Below are positions 30,115 through 42,800 of a stretch of DNA of 64,000 nucleotides, in pieces. The notes below the pieces were generated by a model, which had not been told where the DNA came from, searched no databases, and was given only the letters and a program-made list of their open reading frames with translations. The translations under genes were made by a program, and so were the position numbers. The DNA lies in the NCBI GenBank assembly GCA_009760855.2, contig WPIO01000021.1, positions 370,001 to 434,000 on the forward strand. Reading direction: 5' to 3'. Source of the DNA: Cristatella mucedo. Its lineage: Eukaryota > Bryozoa > Phylactolaemata > Cristatellidae. The first letter of the stretch is position 1. The number at the start of each line of letters is the position of its first letter.

Positions 30115-30745
30115 AAAGACTGTTGGCGACAGAAGCTTTAGCTTTGCAGGTCCTAGACTGTGGAACTCGCTTCCACAATTCTTATGCAACGACAACTACT
30201 CTCCTACTGCCGACTATGGCTCATCCTTTTCAGCGGTCCTGAGCTGCTAATTCCATGCTACTCACTACCTCAACTGCTCTCCTGACTCTGCTATGATTCT
30301 CACTTTCTCTTTGTTGCTTGAGACGAAGTCTGTTGGCTACCGAATGCGAACCGAAAGCCGCTTAGGCTGTCAGTGTCCTACACAAAACTCTCCTGCGTAA
30401 CACCCACATGTAATAATAATAAGAATAATAATTCACTTGATAAAGCGCCCTCAGAGAACTTAATCTCTCTCTAGGCGCTTTACATTTGCTGCAAAGTGAA
30501 ATGCAATTGAATGGTAAGTAAAATCATGCTTGAAAAGCAAATAAAATGAATAATATGGTTAGGGGTGACATGCACAGGGTCAGCATGCAAATGTGGTTAG
30601 TGGCAGCATGCACATTGTCAGCACGCATAAGCACATCAAGGACGAATCACAGGGACCCGCTAAATGCTGTCCTAGATAGGCGTGTTTTTAGAAAAGTCTT
30701 TGTGGCTTCGTGGAGTTACAGACGGAGATACATTCCATTAGGAGC
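30115..30745 (+). mobile_element. LINE-B 3' end split by a LINE-A insertion
   Basis: Encodes VGDRSFSFAGPRLWNSLPQF, the C-terminal signature of a non-LTR retrotransposon, then the LINE-B 3' UTR to cacccacatg at 30410. The tail (agtctttgtggcttcgtgga, gttacagacggagatacatt) resumes at 30695. Confidence 0.88.
30411..30694 (-). mobile_element. LINE-A insertion inside LINE-B
   Basis: (AAT)n tail, cacttgataaagcgccctca, and the LINE-A 3' UTR in reverse up to cgtgttttta. Both LINE-B halves line up across it with uninterrupted copies at 21830 and 45790. Confidence 0.9.
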
Positions 30746-33700
30746 GTATCCCGCCGCTTTCCAAGAGGAGGCGTAGTCCAATGCCACATGCTGCGTCGGT
30801 GCGCGTAACTCGCAATATTGTAGCGCCTTGCTGGCCTTGGCTGAATTTTTGCGCGAACAAAAGCTGTTCGGCGGCAGGCAAGAACTCCTTTGTCCTGGAG
30901 CAGTGAGCCAGAGAGGAGCGCCAGTGCGGTTAGAGAGCAAGAGCTTAAGAGCAAGCCAGGAAGCTCTGAGACCGGCGGTGGCGATTCGGCCATTTAGAAT
31001 TGGTCCGATACCCGCGGGAGCTGCTGATTGATGTTGGCTGGCCTGTCAACCTCCGCCATACTCTGTCCAAAAAGAATCGTCTGGAATCCATTCGCCATTC
31101 CAGCTGGACAGAGGTGCCCTTCCAGTGGCCTAGTGACGGTATTAATTCCTTACCGTAGTGGGCCATGGTGTTGGGCCCAATACCACTAAGCTCTTGCCCC
31201 CCTTTGCCTCAGCTAAGTATTTAAGAGTCGAGCGACTCTCGCTCTTCGCCTTTTTGGTCTTTTTGTTCGGCTCCGCGCTTCGACGCCGTCGGACTCGTTT
31301 CTCTGAAAGCGAGGGAGGAGGGCGGGCTGTCCACCGGCGATGGACGGAACAGGACGAGGCAGCGCTAGGATTCGGTGGACTCCACCGAATACGGTCATAT
31401 CGCGCCGGAGCTAGCATTTTGTGTTTCTTTCGTGTTTTGTGTGTGGGCGCCCGCACGTGGTCTCGGCGTAAGGAGTTGTCGGTGCAAGCTAGACGAGTTT
31501 GGTGTGCGTGGAAGATGCGTTCCTGCCGCAAGATGGAAACGGAGTCCTAGTTCTCCGGTTAGGGTTTTGGCTCCGGTTCGGGCTCCGTCTATTTGGAGAC
31601 ATATCAGTGTGGAGTCTTATTCCCACCGCAAGAGTGTTTGTGCGGTTGAGAGCGTGTGAAGAGTGTGGAGATAAAGCTGAGCTAGACGCGCAGAGACTTT
31701 GTGCGCTTGCTAATAAAGCTCAGTAAAATCCCCAATTTGTGCGTCTCGCTTTCCAATTCACGCCGCGGACTCACGACCCCCTTTAGTAACGGTAAGCAGG
31801 TCGGTGCCAGAAACGCTCGTTTCTAGGCGGCCAGCTTATTGCGCGTAGGCGCGCACCGAACGGCATTAGGCGCTAGGTTACGCCGCTAGGTAAGCGGCAG
31901 GTTAAGCCCACTCCGCAGAGCCTTCAGTGTTACAATATGCAGGTCGCCTTGCCTACAGCGTTTCCGGCGCTATCGTCCTCTGCGTTACCTCTGGGTCGCG
32001 AGTTCGTTAGTGTGAGCTGGACCGAAGTACCAAGCATAAATGAGGAATTTTATTGAACTTTACGCAAGCGCACAATGTCACTGCGCGTCTAGCTTGGTGC
32101 TTTCTGCACGCTCCTCGCAGACAGTCACCAAGACAAACGCACGGACCTCGCCCTATTCCTATACACAGCTACTGCCGGGGAAGTAACTACCCACGTCGGC
32201 TGAGGCTCCCAGTGTCTCAGCAGGAGACCCCAGAAATGCCGCGAATTTTTCTCTAAAAATTACCCGCTCTCAACCGGGGAAACGTTCCTTCTTCTTCCCT
32301 TTAACTCAGAGCAGGGAACAACAACCGCGCACGCGTTTAAAACGCGTCCGACGTCCGCGTCTCGAGCCTTCCCGCCAAGCACGACTCCGGAATTCCTGCC
32401 GCCGTTGATAGGCGGTGAAAGTTCCTGTCCCACTTCCTTCCCTGCGTGGTGAAGGACTCAGACGCGGTAGGTCGCTGGCTGGCCGAATCGCTGTCTGGCT
32501 CCGCAGACACTCGCATGACTGGCTGTCGACTGCTCGGCCACTTCGGCCCAGCTGACGAGTCGACTTCCGATGGCACCGGTCCTCCTAACTATCGCCACTC
32601 CCTACTATCCTCCTGCTGAAGCTTCTCCTCCTCCTCCTTCTGCTCCTCCTTTTCTTCCTCCTTATGGCTTTGACTACAAGTCTCCTTCCGCAGGCCAACG
32701 TAAAACGTTAGTCCACGTGCAGGACATCGTAGCCGCGAAACCGTAAACCTACCTAACCGCTTATCTGCTCGTCTGTGAAACCTAAACCATAAACCTGCGA
32801 AACCGCTCTGCTTTCGCTTTTCTTGAAATCCTTCCCATGCGGCGATACGCAGCTCGGTGAGCCCGCTCGCCTACGAAATCCACGTTGTTAGGGATAGCCA
32901 GAGGTCTCAGCTGACAGGTCAGTATGGCGGAAAGGGACACACGCCTACATCATGTCCGCATCGGCCCGAGTCAAGGTCGCCAGGTGATCGGACACCCATC
33001 GCCACTTGAGCGCCTGGTAGTCCTGTTTACGTAGTAGTCTACCTCCCGTGCTGCAAGCAGCTCGTAGCGAGCAGTCCGTTCCGATATCCGATATCGTTTG
33101 TCTGGTCTGCTGGTTCGCCACCGAGAGTAAGCGGTCAGCGATGGCGGCTGCCCCTTAATCTGAACTTAAGTAGATCCCGATGTACCCGTAATCAGTAATT
33201 TTGAAGGCTTCCGTCTCGTTCCGTATCTAGAGACGGCGTGGCTTTTCTTTCGGGCATCCGGTCTCCGCAGTCGTGGTTTAATCGGTTCGGCTTTTGCGCC
33301 CTCTCCCGAGCAATTCGTCCATCGTGGTCAAGCACCTGCCTGACCCGCGATTGCGTTATCAGGCAAGACTTTGGATGCAGGGTCGCCGGGTCGGTCGCCG
33401 GAGGCGCTTTTATTCTCTAGCGGCGGCTGCTCCCGTGAAGTCACGCGCGAGATGACGACGTCGGACACGGATCCAGGCCTATCCGCCAAGGTATGCGCCT
33501 GCCCCCCCCCCCCATCGACTGAGCTAGCTGGCGCATGTGCCCTGAGTGGCTGCCGCCACTCGAGAGAGCCTGACCGAGTGCCACCGCCGCTTCGACTGCC
33601 TTATCAAGTCCGAACACAGCTCGGTCGGCCGCAGCCCACCCGAGCTGCTCCATGGAGCTCGCCGCTCCCGCGCGCCGTCTCCCTGGCCGCCTGCTACCGG

Positions 33701-34340
33701 CTCCGCTTCCCTCGTCTGCTAGGCAGCCAGTGAGCAGCGGGAAAGAATCGACCGTGAGCCGTTGTGCGGTCGTTCTTGTTGCGAGCTGGTACTCGTCTTT
33801 CATTTGCTGCGTTTTCTTGGCGCACACTTGGTCCGTTTCAGTCAGTGCACCGCCTCCCCTGGCCACCAGCCTTAGGGCCCTACCCTCTGGCCTTCGTATA
33901 CTTTACACTCCTGTGCAGACGCTGCCAGCGAGCTTGCCTGGCCTCCATCCCGCTTGGCTTCGGCTTGAGAGCAGAGATAGAGAACAGGGTGAGAGCATCT
34001 AATGGAAGAAAGAGACTTGCCAGAAGCAAGCAGCAACGATAAGCCGAGCATGGAATGAATCACACAGTTCCGTCTGAGCTGAGCCCGTGGACTCGGCGTC
34101 CGTGCAAGACCTCTGTGTGGCGACGCGACAGTCTGCCGTAGACCTTCCTTTGACCAACGAAGCAGCTGCGCCTGTTACGTTCAGATTTGAGACATTCGTG
34201 TTGTGTAGCTGGCTGGCTCGTGAATGCAGCTGTATGAGTCTTGTGAATCGTTCTTCGCGTTCGTCCCGGGTTCGAGCACCGGCTAAAGCTGGTATCTGTC
34301 TCCTACAGGCAAGCACCCGCTCAGCAGAGTGATTCAGTCA
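30746..34340. other. GC-rich block, origin unknown
   Basis: Clearly richer in G+C and CpG than its surroundings. Many overlapping open frames up to 141 codons exist on both strands, but none has recognisable domains; they reflect composition. It includes a pyrimidine-rich Pro-coding run (32590-32670, CCT/CTC triplets) and a C10 run at 33504. It could be a decayed LTR element (see 31040-31830), a CpG island of a gene whose exons I cannot see, or introgressed repeat DNA. Confidence 0.4.
31040..31830 (+). promoter_or_regulatory. Possible solo LTR or promoter: TATA-like box followed by poly(A) signal
   Basis: TATA-like tatttaag at 31217, a palindrome gagtcgagcgactc just after it, about 490 bp of GC-rich sequence, then AATAAA at 31712 with a GT-rich stretch following. 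This spacing resembles U3-R-U5 of an LTR. No matching second LTR or primer-binding site was confirmed. Confidence 0.3.
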
Positions 34341-34859
34341 GGAGGAGTCCGAGCACTCATTTCGAACTGAGACAGCTCTGCCATTTTGTGAGATCTTGCA
34401 CGTGGCTTCTACTGGTTGCCTCCATGGTTTGGCAGTGGACTGGCTTAGGTCGTAGCGCGATGAGCAGGCTAAAAGGGGTTCCTTTGTAGCTAGATTTTCA
34501 AAGTTGTATGGCGACTTTGGACCTTTCACTGGATTCCACACCAGAACTGCTTTTATTTGCCAAAAAAATACACTATGCCTCTGGGAAGTGTTACAAATCA
34601 GCCATACTAAAGTCAGTAATTTGTTCATATTCATCATGATAATCCTCGAATTGTGTTACACCAATGCAGCACCACAACTAGTTTTGAAACTAAATCGCGA
34701 AGAGCACGACTGTTTGTGGTAGGCAACCATAAGGGCTTGTAGTTTTCTCTCTTATAGTTATCGTTGGGAATGAACTTCGAGATAAGAGTCAGCAGAGGTG
34801 CCCTTGAAGGTGCAGACCCTGAAGTAAAGCTATCGAGGCCCATAACTTGCAACTGTGCA

Positions 34860-35345
34860 TCCCGTTTCGACTTCTGTGACACTGCTTGCTGGTCTTCCGG
34901 CCAGTGCACTCAGGTGAAACATCGTACCACCCGATTTTCTTAATCTAATCGTTAAGCTACCTCGTATGTAACTCCAATTTTTTGGAAGCGTGCCTCTTGC
35001 TCGTATGCTCCCCAAAGCCTGGAACTCACTTCGGACTTGCGTCACGACATCCCCTGACTTGACCACATTTGAAAAAATCTGAAACACGTCTATTTATAAC
35101 ATCATGTAATGGGTCCATGTGACTCGTTCTTTGTGTGCTTACGAAAGCTGACATTATGCATGCTGCCACTAACCATATTTGCATGCTGACCCTGTTCATG
35201 TTACCTCCAGCCATGTTATGCTTGTTTTCATTGTGCATGGCACCACTAATCATTCGATCATTCTTCCTATGCAGCAAATGTAAAGTGCCTAGAAAGAGAT
35301 TGAGCTATCTGAGGGTGCTATAACAAATGTATTATTATATTATTA
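34860..35345 (+). mobile_element. LINE-A 3' end
   Basis: RLDFCD.AC.S.G trace, SSYAPQSLELTSDLRHDIP-like decay, a complete 3' UTR, cctagaaagagattgagcta and an (ATT) tail at 35330. Confidence 0.85.
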
Positions 35346-35604
35346 AATGTATTATCATAGGTGATTTTGTTATTGAATCTTTGCAAGTCACCCGGATTCT
35401 GGTCGGAATTTTCACTCCGAGCTTAGAAACACCACGTAAATCGTGACTTTCCGATTTGCAATATTTGCTCCTATCGGAAACTATCTAGAGCACTTCACCA
35501 CGATGCGGTTGGTTTACTTTGATATCGGATCACTGTTTGGTTGTTGGCAGCTGGCCCCATAAATCGATGAAGACACCTCAGACCTTTTCCAGGTTCACTG
35601 GGTC

Positions 35605-35706
35605 ACCCTGCTTGTGTGCTATACAAAACTCTTCTTCGTAACACCCACATGGTCTTTGTGGCTTTGTGGAGTTACAGACGGAGATGCATTATATTACATT
35701 ACATTG
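35605..35706 (+). mobile_element. LINE-B tail fragment
   Basis: gctatacaaaactcttcttc, gtaacacccacatggtcttt, gtggagttacagacggagat, then ttatattacattacatt. Confidence 0.82.
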
Positions 35707-35709
35707 TCG

Positions 35710-36750
35710 ACGATGCACGTGCAGCTTGCTTGAATCCGCCACCCCATTCACTTCCATTGAACGGCAAATTCAGTTCGAGACACTTCTTGCAATCTATCGA
35801 AGTTGCAAGGATGAAGCTTCTGTCCACGTAGCTGGTCTGGTTCAGGATTATGAAGCATGCTGGGTGGTTCAGATCCTTGGTTTTAAACTGGCTTGTGGTT
35901 CTGGTAAGCTGCCTCAAGACAGTGCACAAGATCAGTCAATTTCCTATTGAGCTGCAGTCGCTCTTGAGCTTTTTATCAGACTAGCATGTGGCAGATGTCA
36001 GCTTCGTGCAAGCATTCAAGACCGAATGGTCAGCATTTCACTTGAGGCGTGCATACAGGACCACGGATTTGGTGTTCGTCGTTAGTTTGACTCGGCTTTG
36101 ACAGCAGTTTTGGACGGCAAGAGGCCTACGAACCACTGTGAATAGAACGAAAGTCATGCAACAGAGCAAATGTGCTATGTGAAGCAACACGAGAAAAGCT
36201 GTAAAGAAAATAAAAAATGTAAATAGTGAAAAAGCAAAAATAGTGGAGCCTAAACTTGTGTTCCCTATTTTTTTGATTACTCATCTCTGCACGAGATACT
36301 AGGGAGGGTCTGTGTGATAAAGCAGGAGTGGAACCATTTTAAAACGTCACGAGGATTTTCTGAGAATGTCGTGGAGATTGATTATAGGAGAGTTTGGTGG
36401 TCATTATGTTGCAATGCAAGCCACAAACTAATGGCATACTCTAGGGAAGCTACTTGGTCTCATCTCATCGGTTCCCTGGTATATTTCTAGTCGCGTGAAG
36501 GTCAACGGTCTCAACCGAGTGATGTTCAAGCAGTCCGGATGAAATTTCTCTGCCTATAAAATGTCTATGGTTGTCCACGTTGATTGTTACTTGCTTGGAG
36601 GCGACCCTTTTGGACTCGGACCAAGCAGAAGTAATCCTAGTCTATATTGGGAAATCAACATGGGTCTCACTCTTGACTTGCCCAGATGCCATGCTGCTCA
36701 TTCAGCACAAACAATAATCGTGTAATGTTTGGGCAGATGTGTGGCATGAA
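35710..36750. other. Region upstream of PHYHD1
   Basis: No repeat or exon recognised. The PHYHD1 promoter should lie here, but I see no clear core element. Confidence 0.4.
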
Positions 36751-36812
36751 TCTCTATGATTTTATCCGTTCCTGTCTCACGAAAGACATCCACTTACGTT
36801 AGCCCATTTGAT

Positions 36813-36887
36813 ATGGCTAAATGCCTCACAAAAAATCTCGTAGAGAACCGCAAGAACCCCGAGGTTCTTGTAAAATATCTAACCAAA
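36813..36887 (+). CDS. PHYHD1: PHYHD1 exon 1 (probable start)
   Basis: The reading frame runs from ATG 36813 (gatATGg) through [10 protein letters not shown] to donor gtaaga at 36888, phase 0. It joins [12 protein letters not shown] to give the usual 'L..F..DGY.V...F' opening of the PhyH fold. An in-frame ATG at 36756 could add 19 residues, and an upstream non-coding exon is possible. The start is therefore less certain than the exon end. Confidence 0.7.
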
Positions 36888-39800
36888 GTAAGATCCCCGA
36901 GGCTTGTGTTACGTTGTCATTCTCAATGCTTGCCTGTGTTCTACCTGTATGTATTTGTCTTTTTTCTCTTTTGCCTCTTTATATCATCTGCCGGACGGCT
37001 CCTTTTTCTCCTGCTTTGCCATCTCCAAGTGAAAGTGCACCCAGCCGAGTAAACCCATGCTCTTGCGTGCATTGCAGTTGCATGCACACAGGAAGTGCCA
37101 CACAGGATCACCTGATGAGCCTAACTCGCAGTGGATGGTTTGCAGTGGGTTCTTTGCTCTACTTTGAGCTCCATTTTGGAGTATTGACAGCAAGCTCTAA
37201 GCTAGCCACCTGCCAACGGCTCGGTAAAGGGAGGGGCAACGACAGGTTAAACTTCAAGTGTTTGCTGCTATTTCTTCACCTTCACCTTTAGACATGGTCT
37301 GTGTGCATGACAACGGTCAGCTGTCTAGCACTGTCAACATTGACTATTGCATATCTGATAGCAAGCAAAATTGCAGGCCCTCTTGCACACCTGTTTGTGT
37401 AAGCGTCATGCTTTGTCTGTCTATTAGACTCACATTTGCTCTGTCTTGGTTTTCATTTCTTTCTTGCTCTCCGTCTGTCTGCCTGTCCTCTCTCCCCCCT
37501 GTCTTCCCTCCCAGTTTTTTCTGTGTTTTGTGTGGAGTGCGTGTGTGTATGGGTGTGTGTGAGTGCGTGTGTGTCTCCCTCTCTCCTTCCTCAGTCTCTG
37601 TCCTACTTTCTGTGTCTTTTCCCTCTCCATATCTCTTCTTTCCCGTGTCTCTCATCCTATCAAATCGCTCACCTTCGCTTTTTCTTGTACTCATTTTCTC
37701 TTTCCCTCATACTCTCACTTGTTCACTCTCGTGCTTGTCTTTATCTCTTGCTCGTGCACTCAAATATCTGACGTGGTTATTCTTCTTTTTAGTTTTTCGA
37801 GAATGGATACCACGTCATCGAGGACTTCTTAACCCAAGAAGAGTGTGACGAGCTGTGCCGTGAGTCTACTGCTATTGTGGATCGGCTCGATCCAGCTGCC
37901 GAACACAGGACCATATTTACTACGAGCGACGACAACAAGATACACGTGCGTCAGTCACTGCCCCCCTCTGCAACCGCATGGCAGCAGCAAGTCGGCCACT
38001 GCCTTATCCATGCTTTCGCAAGCGATGTGAAGCGGCCACCAGTGCCCCTAGTGCTTGAATTGATTTTGATGCACTTTGTCTGTGGTCATTCGTCGTGATG
38101 ATGCCCAGATTATCGTGCACCGAAGTGAGCAAATCGTTTTCTATATTGACCTTCTAAAACGACGGTTTTTTTCTCTGTCGCCGTGCGCAATCGCCTGTGC
38201 ACAATCGCCTGCGATTGCTTTTCACTGTTTTAGGAAAGCTTGCTTGATTAAGTTTGGCAGCCTTTGACCTCACTTCTATGCGCTGCTGAATTATATCGAC
38301 AGTGGGCTCTGTTCTGTAGAAAGACGATGCTTACTTTTTGACAAGCGGAGACAAGATCCGTTACTTCTTTGAAAAGGATGCCTTTGACAGCAGCGGTTAG
38401 TGCCTGGCAGCTGGCTAAGAGCTCAGTGTACAGCCTTGGTTGGTGAGGAATCGCTAGAGCCATGAACTGCTTATTGTAGGGCACCTTCAAGTGCCAAAAG
38501 AGCGATGTCTCAACAAAATTGGCCACGGTGAGTGCGTCTGAACGAGTCGTAAGGCTGCTGCTGCACCGAGGATATATACCCGCTTATATGAACGAATGCC
38601 TGCTGGCACATGTGGCAGAGGTTAGGCTGCTACACTGATTCCTTTGCTCTGCTCATTTTTGCAGCTCTTCATGCTTTGAGCCCTGTATTTCGGAAGGTGA
38701 CATTCAGCGAGAAGATACAAGTAAGTCGTTTGCACTGCTCTATTACTAGCTACGTTGCTCGTGCTTCTAAATAAAAAAAAGTAAAGGTCTTCTCATGAAA
38801 AAATATTATACAAACATAATTGCCGTAGCAGCTAACACTCCCACTTGCAGCGGGCAATGTAGAATTGTGTACAGCAACACACAAACTCATGACCCAGGTC
38901 GTGAGGGATATGCACCTCATTTATGTATCTGTCCGTCTGAGCCGATGAGGAAGCCAGACTTTGAGGGTAGCAAAAAGGCGGTGGTGTGAATGAGTAGACA
39001 GCTCGGACCTACATAAGGCTTGGACGGCTGCTCGGCAATAAGGGTTTGTCCCAATAGCCGAAAGGCGAACGATGGCAGTGCCTGCGTGATGTTTCAATTG
39101 GAAATTGTTCGAATATGTTACGTTGATCTGAGACTGACTCAGACGACCAGCACTTGTACTAGTGTTTATGCGTTTTCTTCTGACTTCTTGCTTGCTCGTG
39201 TGAGAGCTGTATGCGTTTAGACCTCTTGAAATTTTCTACTTCTCCATGTAACACAACGACAACAGCTGTAAATGCAAACGCGATTTTTCCACCAGAACAG
39301 TTTTGCCTAACTTTCTACTTGCAAGCTTGTACAAATGTCGTGCAAAGCCTTTGCTGTGTTTCACTGTTGCATCTCATTATTACTCGAATAGAATATTAAT
39401 GCTGTGCAGAATCATCTGAATAAATGGATAACAGTGGCACTGAATATGTTTAAATCTCTAATTGTCGCCCACTTAAGTAAATGAAAAAATATAGTCAGCA
39501 ATAAAATTGGAACGAGAATAATGAAGTCAAGTAGATCTTTCTAAATCCATATTCACAGCTCATAGTGTGGACGTGGCCCAGAAGCCACACAACCTACTTA
39601 CTTCACATATTTTCGATCGACTGGAAATAATTCGACGAGGTGGCATGCATAATTTGGTTGCCAGTGTTAGTTGGCAATACGAATCGTATCATTTGGTTGC
39701 ATTTTTTGGCTTGGAGTTAATAAAATGCAGCAGCATCTGTGATTTTGTTGGTTGCCTCGGGGTAAAAAGCTTTTTTTTTTACACAGAATGAAGGTAATAC

Positions 39801-42800
39801 ATATAGTAATAACTGATATAGTATATCTGGTAGACGTTTACCCTAGTCAACACCATACCTAGCGACCCATTCGGCAATCCAGCCGACGTTTTTTCTAGCT
39901 TTTTTGTTAGCAAATTGACACAATCAGAAAGTCCCCCCTATGTGGCATTATTTGTGAAACCTTCAACCTCTGGTTTTTGCTCTTCCTCAATGTAAACCCT
40001 CCAGCCTATCTATGCGGCCCTAATCTCAAAGTTGATTTTGCTGTCTAAGAAGACGTCTAGAACGCATATATACTGTTCTCCTTCTGAGATGCATAGATTT
40101 ACTTCTGCCCTTCATTAGCTCACATCGTAAACCTGCCCATAGTCTCAGCAGCATCTGTCCCAACATCTTTCAAAGAGGATATTGTCAGGTCTCTTATTAA
40201 GACCAGGTGAATTTAAGCAACTTCAACCTAGTCTCCCTGTTGCCATTCCTATCAACGGCCCTCTAACGATTAGTGTCAGACCAGTTAAACTCTTATATCC
40301 AAAATTAAGATCTAGCAAGTAAGTGCCAGTCAGATTCAAGAGCGAATCACTGCACAGGATCAGCACTGCCGTCAACGTGTGAGATCTTATCAGGCATACT
40401 GACTTAAGTAGAGTCCTTTGCTTGGTCTGTTGATTCTCTGGGCAGCTTTTGATGCCATTGATTGCCAAATCCGTCCTGAGCGCCTTTAATAACCTTGCCT
40501 AGGAACTGCAGCCACTGTGTTGCAGTGGTTTACGTCCCATCTCGGTTGGAGGGTACAAAGAGACGTCAATGGAAAACGGTTATCTATTGGGTCTTTGAAG
40601 GGTATAGAAGTATAGAAGTATAGTGTGCCTCAGGGATCCGAGTAGGTAAACTTCTTTTTGCAATGTATACTCTCCTTGCCGATGTAATCGCCAAGCACAA
40701 ACTAGGCTTTCAGTTTATGCAGATGACATACAGTTGTACTTGTGCTTTGATCATGCTTCTTTTGCAGCAAATGTAAAGTGCCTAAAAGGGATTAGGCTCT
40801 CTAAGGATGCTATACAAATGTATTATTATTATTATTATTATTTGGATGCTTAAATTTGGTGCAGAAGTCTACCGATAGGCCTATCTGTCCTAAGCATCGA
40901 AATATCCACATTGCACCACTGTTCATCAACCTTCACTGGCAGCCTATCAAGAAGCGTATTGACTTCAAGATACCATCATTCTCCTTTAAGGCTTGCCCAA
41001 GTGGAAAGTCATGTGTGTGCTTGTGCATTACGAAGCTGTGCATGTCATAACTAAGGGCAAGAGCGATATACTTTTGTTTAGCACCCGGATGAACTTGCCT
41101 GTATCTTATGAGCTTTGAATGCTTGCCTGAATTTTAATTAATAAGTTTAGTTGATTAAACAGTCTCATTTATGTAGCAGCAGAAGAGTGTTGACGGCTAT
41201 TACTCCCCGCGCTGCCGAAATATAGAACTGCCTGCTGCATGACTCGAACTCACGATACTTGTGTCATGAAGTGCAAGCGCCATAACCCTGGGCTAAGACC
41301 AAGGGAAAAGTAAAGTTTATCTGATTTAACACCCTCATTAATATGGCAGTCGAAGAGACTTGCGGCTGCTACCCCAATTGCAGCAGCTAATAGAGGATTG
41401 TCTGCTGCCGGACTCGAGCCTGCGACCTGGGTCGTGAAGTGCCGTTACCCTACCCCTAGGCATGATTCCGTGCTTGTTTCTGGCCAGGAGTCCTGCTGTT
41501 CAGAGGCCGCGTGTGTATCCGTTGGGTGCTTATATAAAGATTGGTTGATTTTAAGAGCCTTATTTATGGAGCAGCAGAAGAGCATTAACGGCTGTGAAGT
41601 ATTCTGTATAGAAAGGCAAGCAAATTCTTTAGAGATTGGCTATAAAATAAAATTGAGTAACGGCTAATGTTACTCATAGTCTGTTGTTTCCTTATAGTGG
41701 AATATCGTTTGCACCATTCAGCTGTGTGTTTATTGTTGCTCTTCTTTGCCAGCATTACGCTGAAAACCTAGGGTCGGATTTTTTTATTTTCAGAGAGTTG
41801 CTAGGCAGCTTGGCTGTGTGGATCCGGTGGTCACTCAGAGCATGGTCATATTTAAGCCTCCGGGCATCGGCGGTGAGGTGAGCCCTCACCAGGATGCAAC
41901 ATTCTTGTACTCGGAGCCAAACAAGCTGTATGGCTTTTGGATTGCACTTGAGGATGCAACAATAGAGAACGGTTGCCTGTGGTTCATACCCAAGTCCCAT
42001 AACAACGGATTGGATAATGGGCGGAGATTCGTGAGGGACCGTTTAGACGATGGCAGTATCACCATGAAGATGACTGCTCCTCTTCCAGACTATGATCAAA
42101 GTTTGTTTTTACCAGCAGTTGTAAAGAGAGGTAAGGAAATATTGAAAAGCGCTATTCAGAGACGTCCTAACTTTGCTGTAGCTTCCTCTCATATGGCCGT
42201 CTTGACTTTTAGGGGTAATTAGATGCGCAGATTTTATGTTGTATGCTTGTCCTGCATAGATTGTTTTAAAAAAGGCAGCCGATCTTGAACTCACCGTACA
42301 AGATTTTCATTAAGTAAACATTCCTTGTACTAAAATTACATTTTTTGGTAATCAGGCCTTCAGCTCGTATGCTGCAAAAGTTTTGAACTCGCTTCTAGCA
42401 TCTGTAGCCTTCTGCATTGACTTATCATAATTTAATCTCAGCTATATTTATTCCGCTCAGCTTTCCCGGGCCCGAGTAAGCGGTTTGTTTCCTGTGGTTT
42501 TCTTGTTTGTCTGTGCATAAAATCAATACATGCTACTGACTAGGGAGCCTACCAGCTATTGGCCCTAAGTGTCGTCTTGTGTGCTTTTTTCATGCTGGTC
42601 TAAGCATGCTGCTTAAGTGCTTTTGCATGCTTGTCTAAACATGGTATCTTCCTTGTCATTAACTCTTGGTTATTGCTTCTCTTGTAACGAGTTGTTAAGG
42701 GACTGCATAGAAATTTAGCTCTTTTAAGGGAGTTTTGCAAAGTACATTGTTAGTATTATCATTATACATAAACATATATATGGGTAGTATGTCAGCCTAA

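Noticed and set aside
37258-37848. A 196-codon Ser/Leu/Cys-rich frame
   Set aside because: It lies in the pyrimidine-rich tract of PHYHD1 intron 1 and overlaps exon 2 in the wrong frame; low complexity only.
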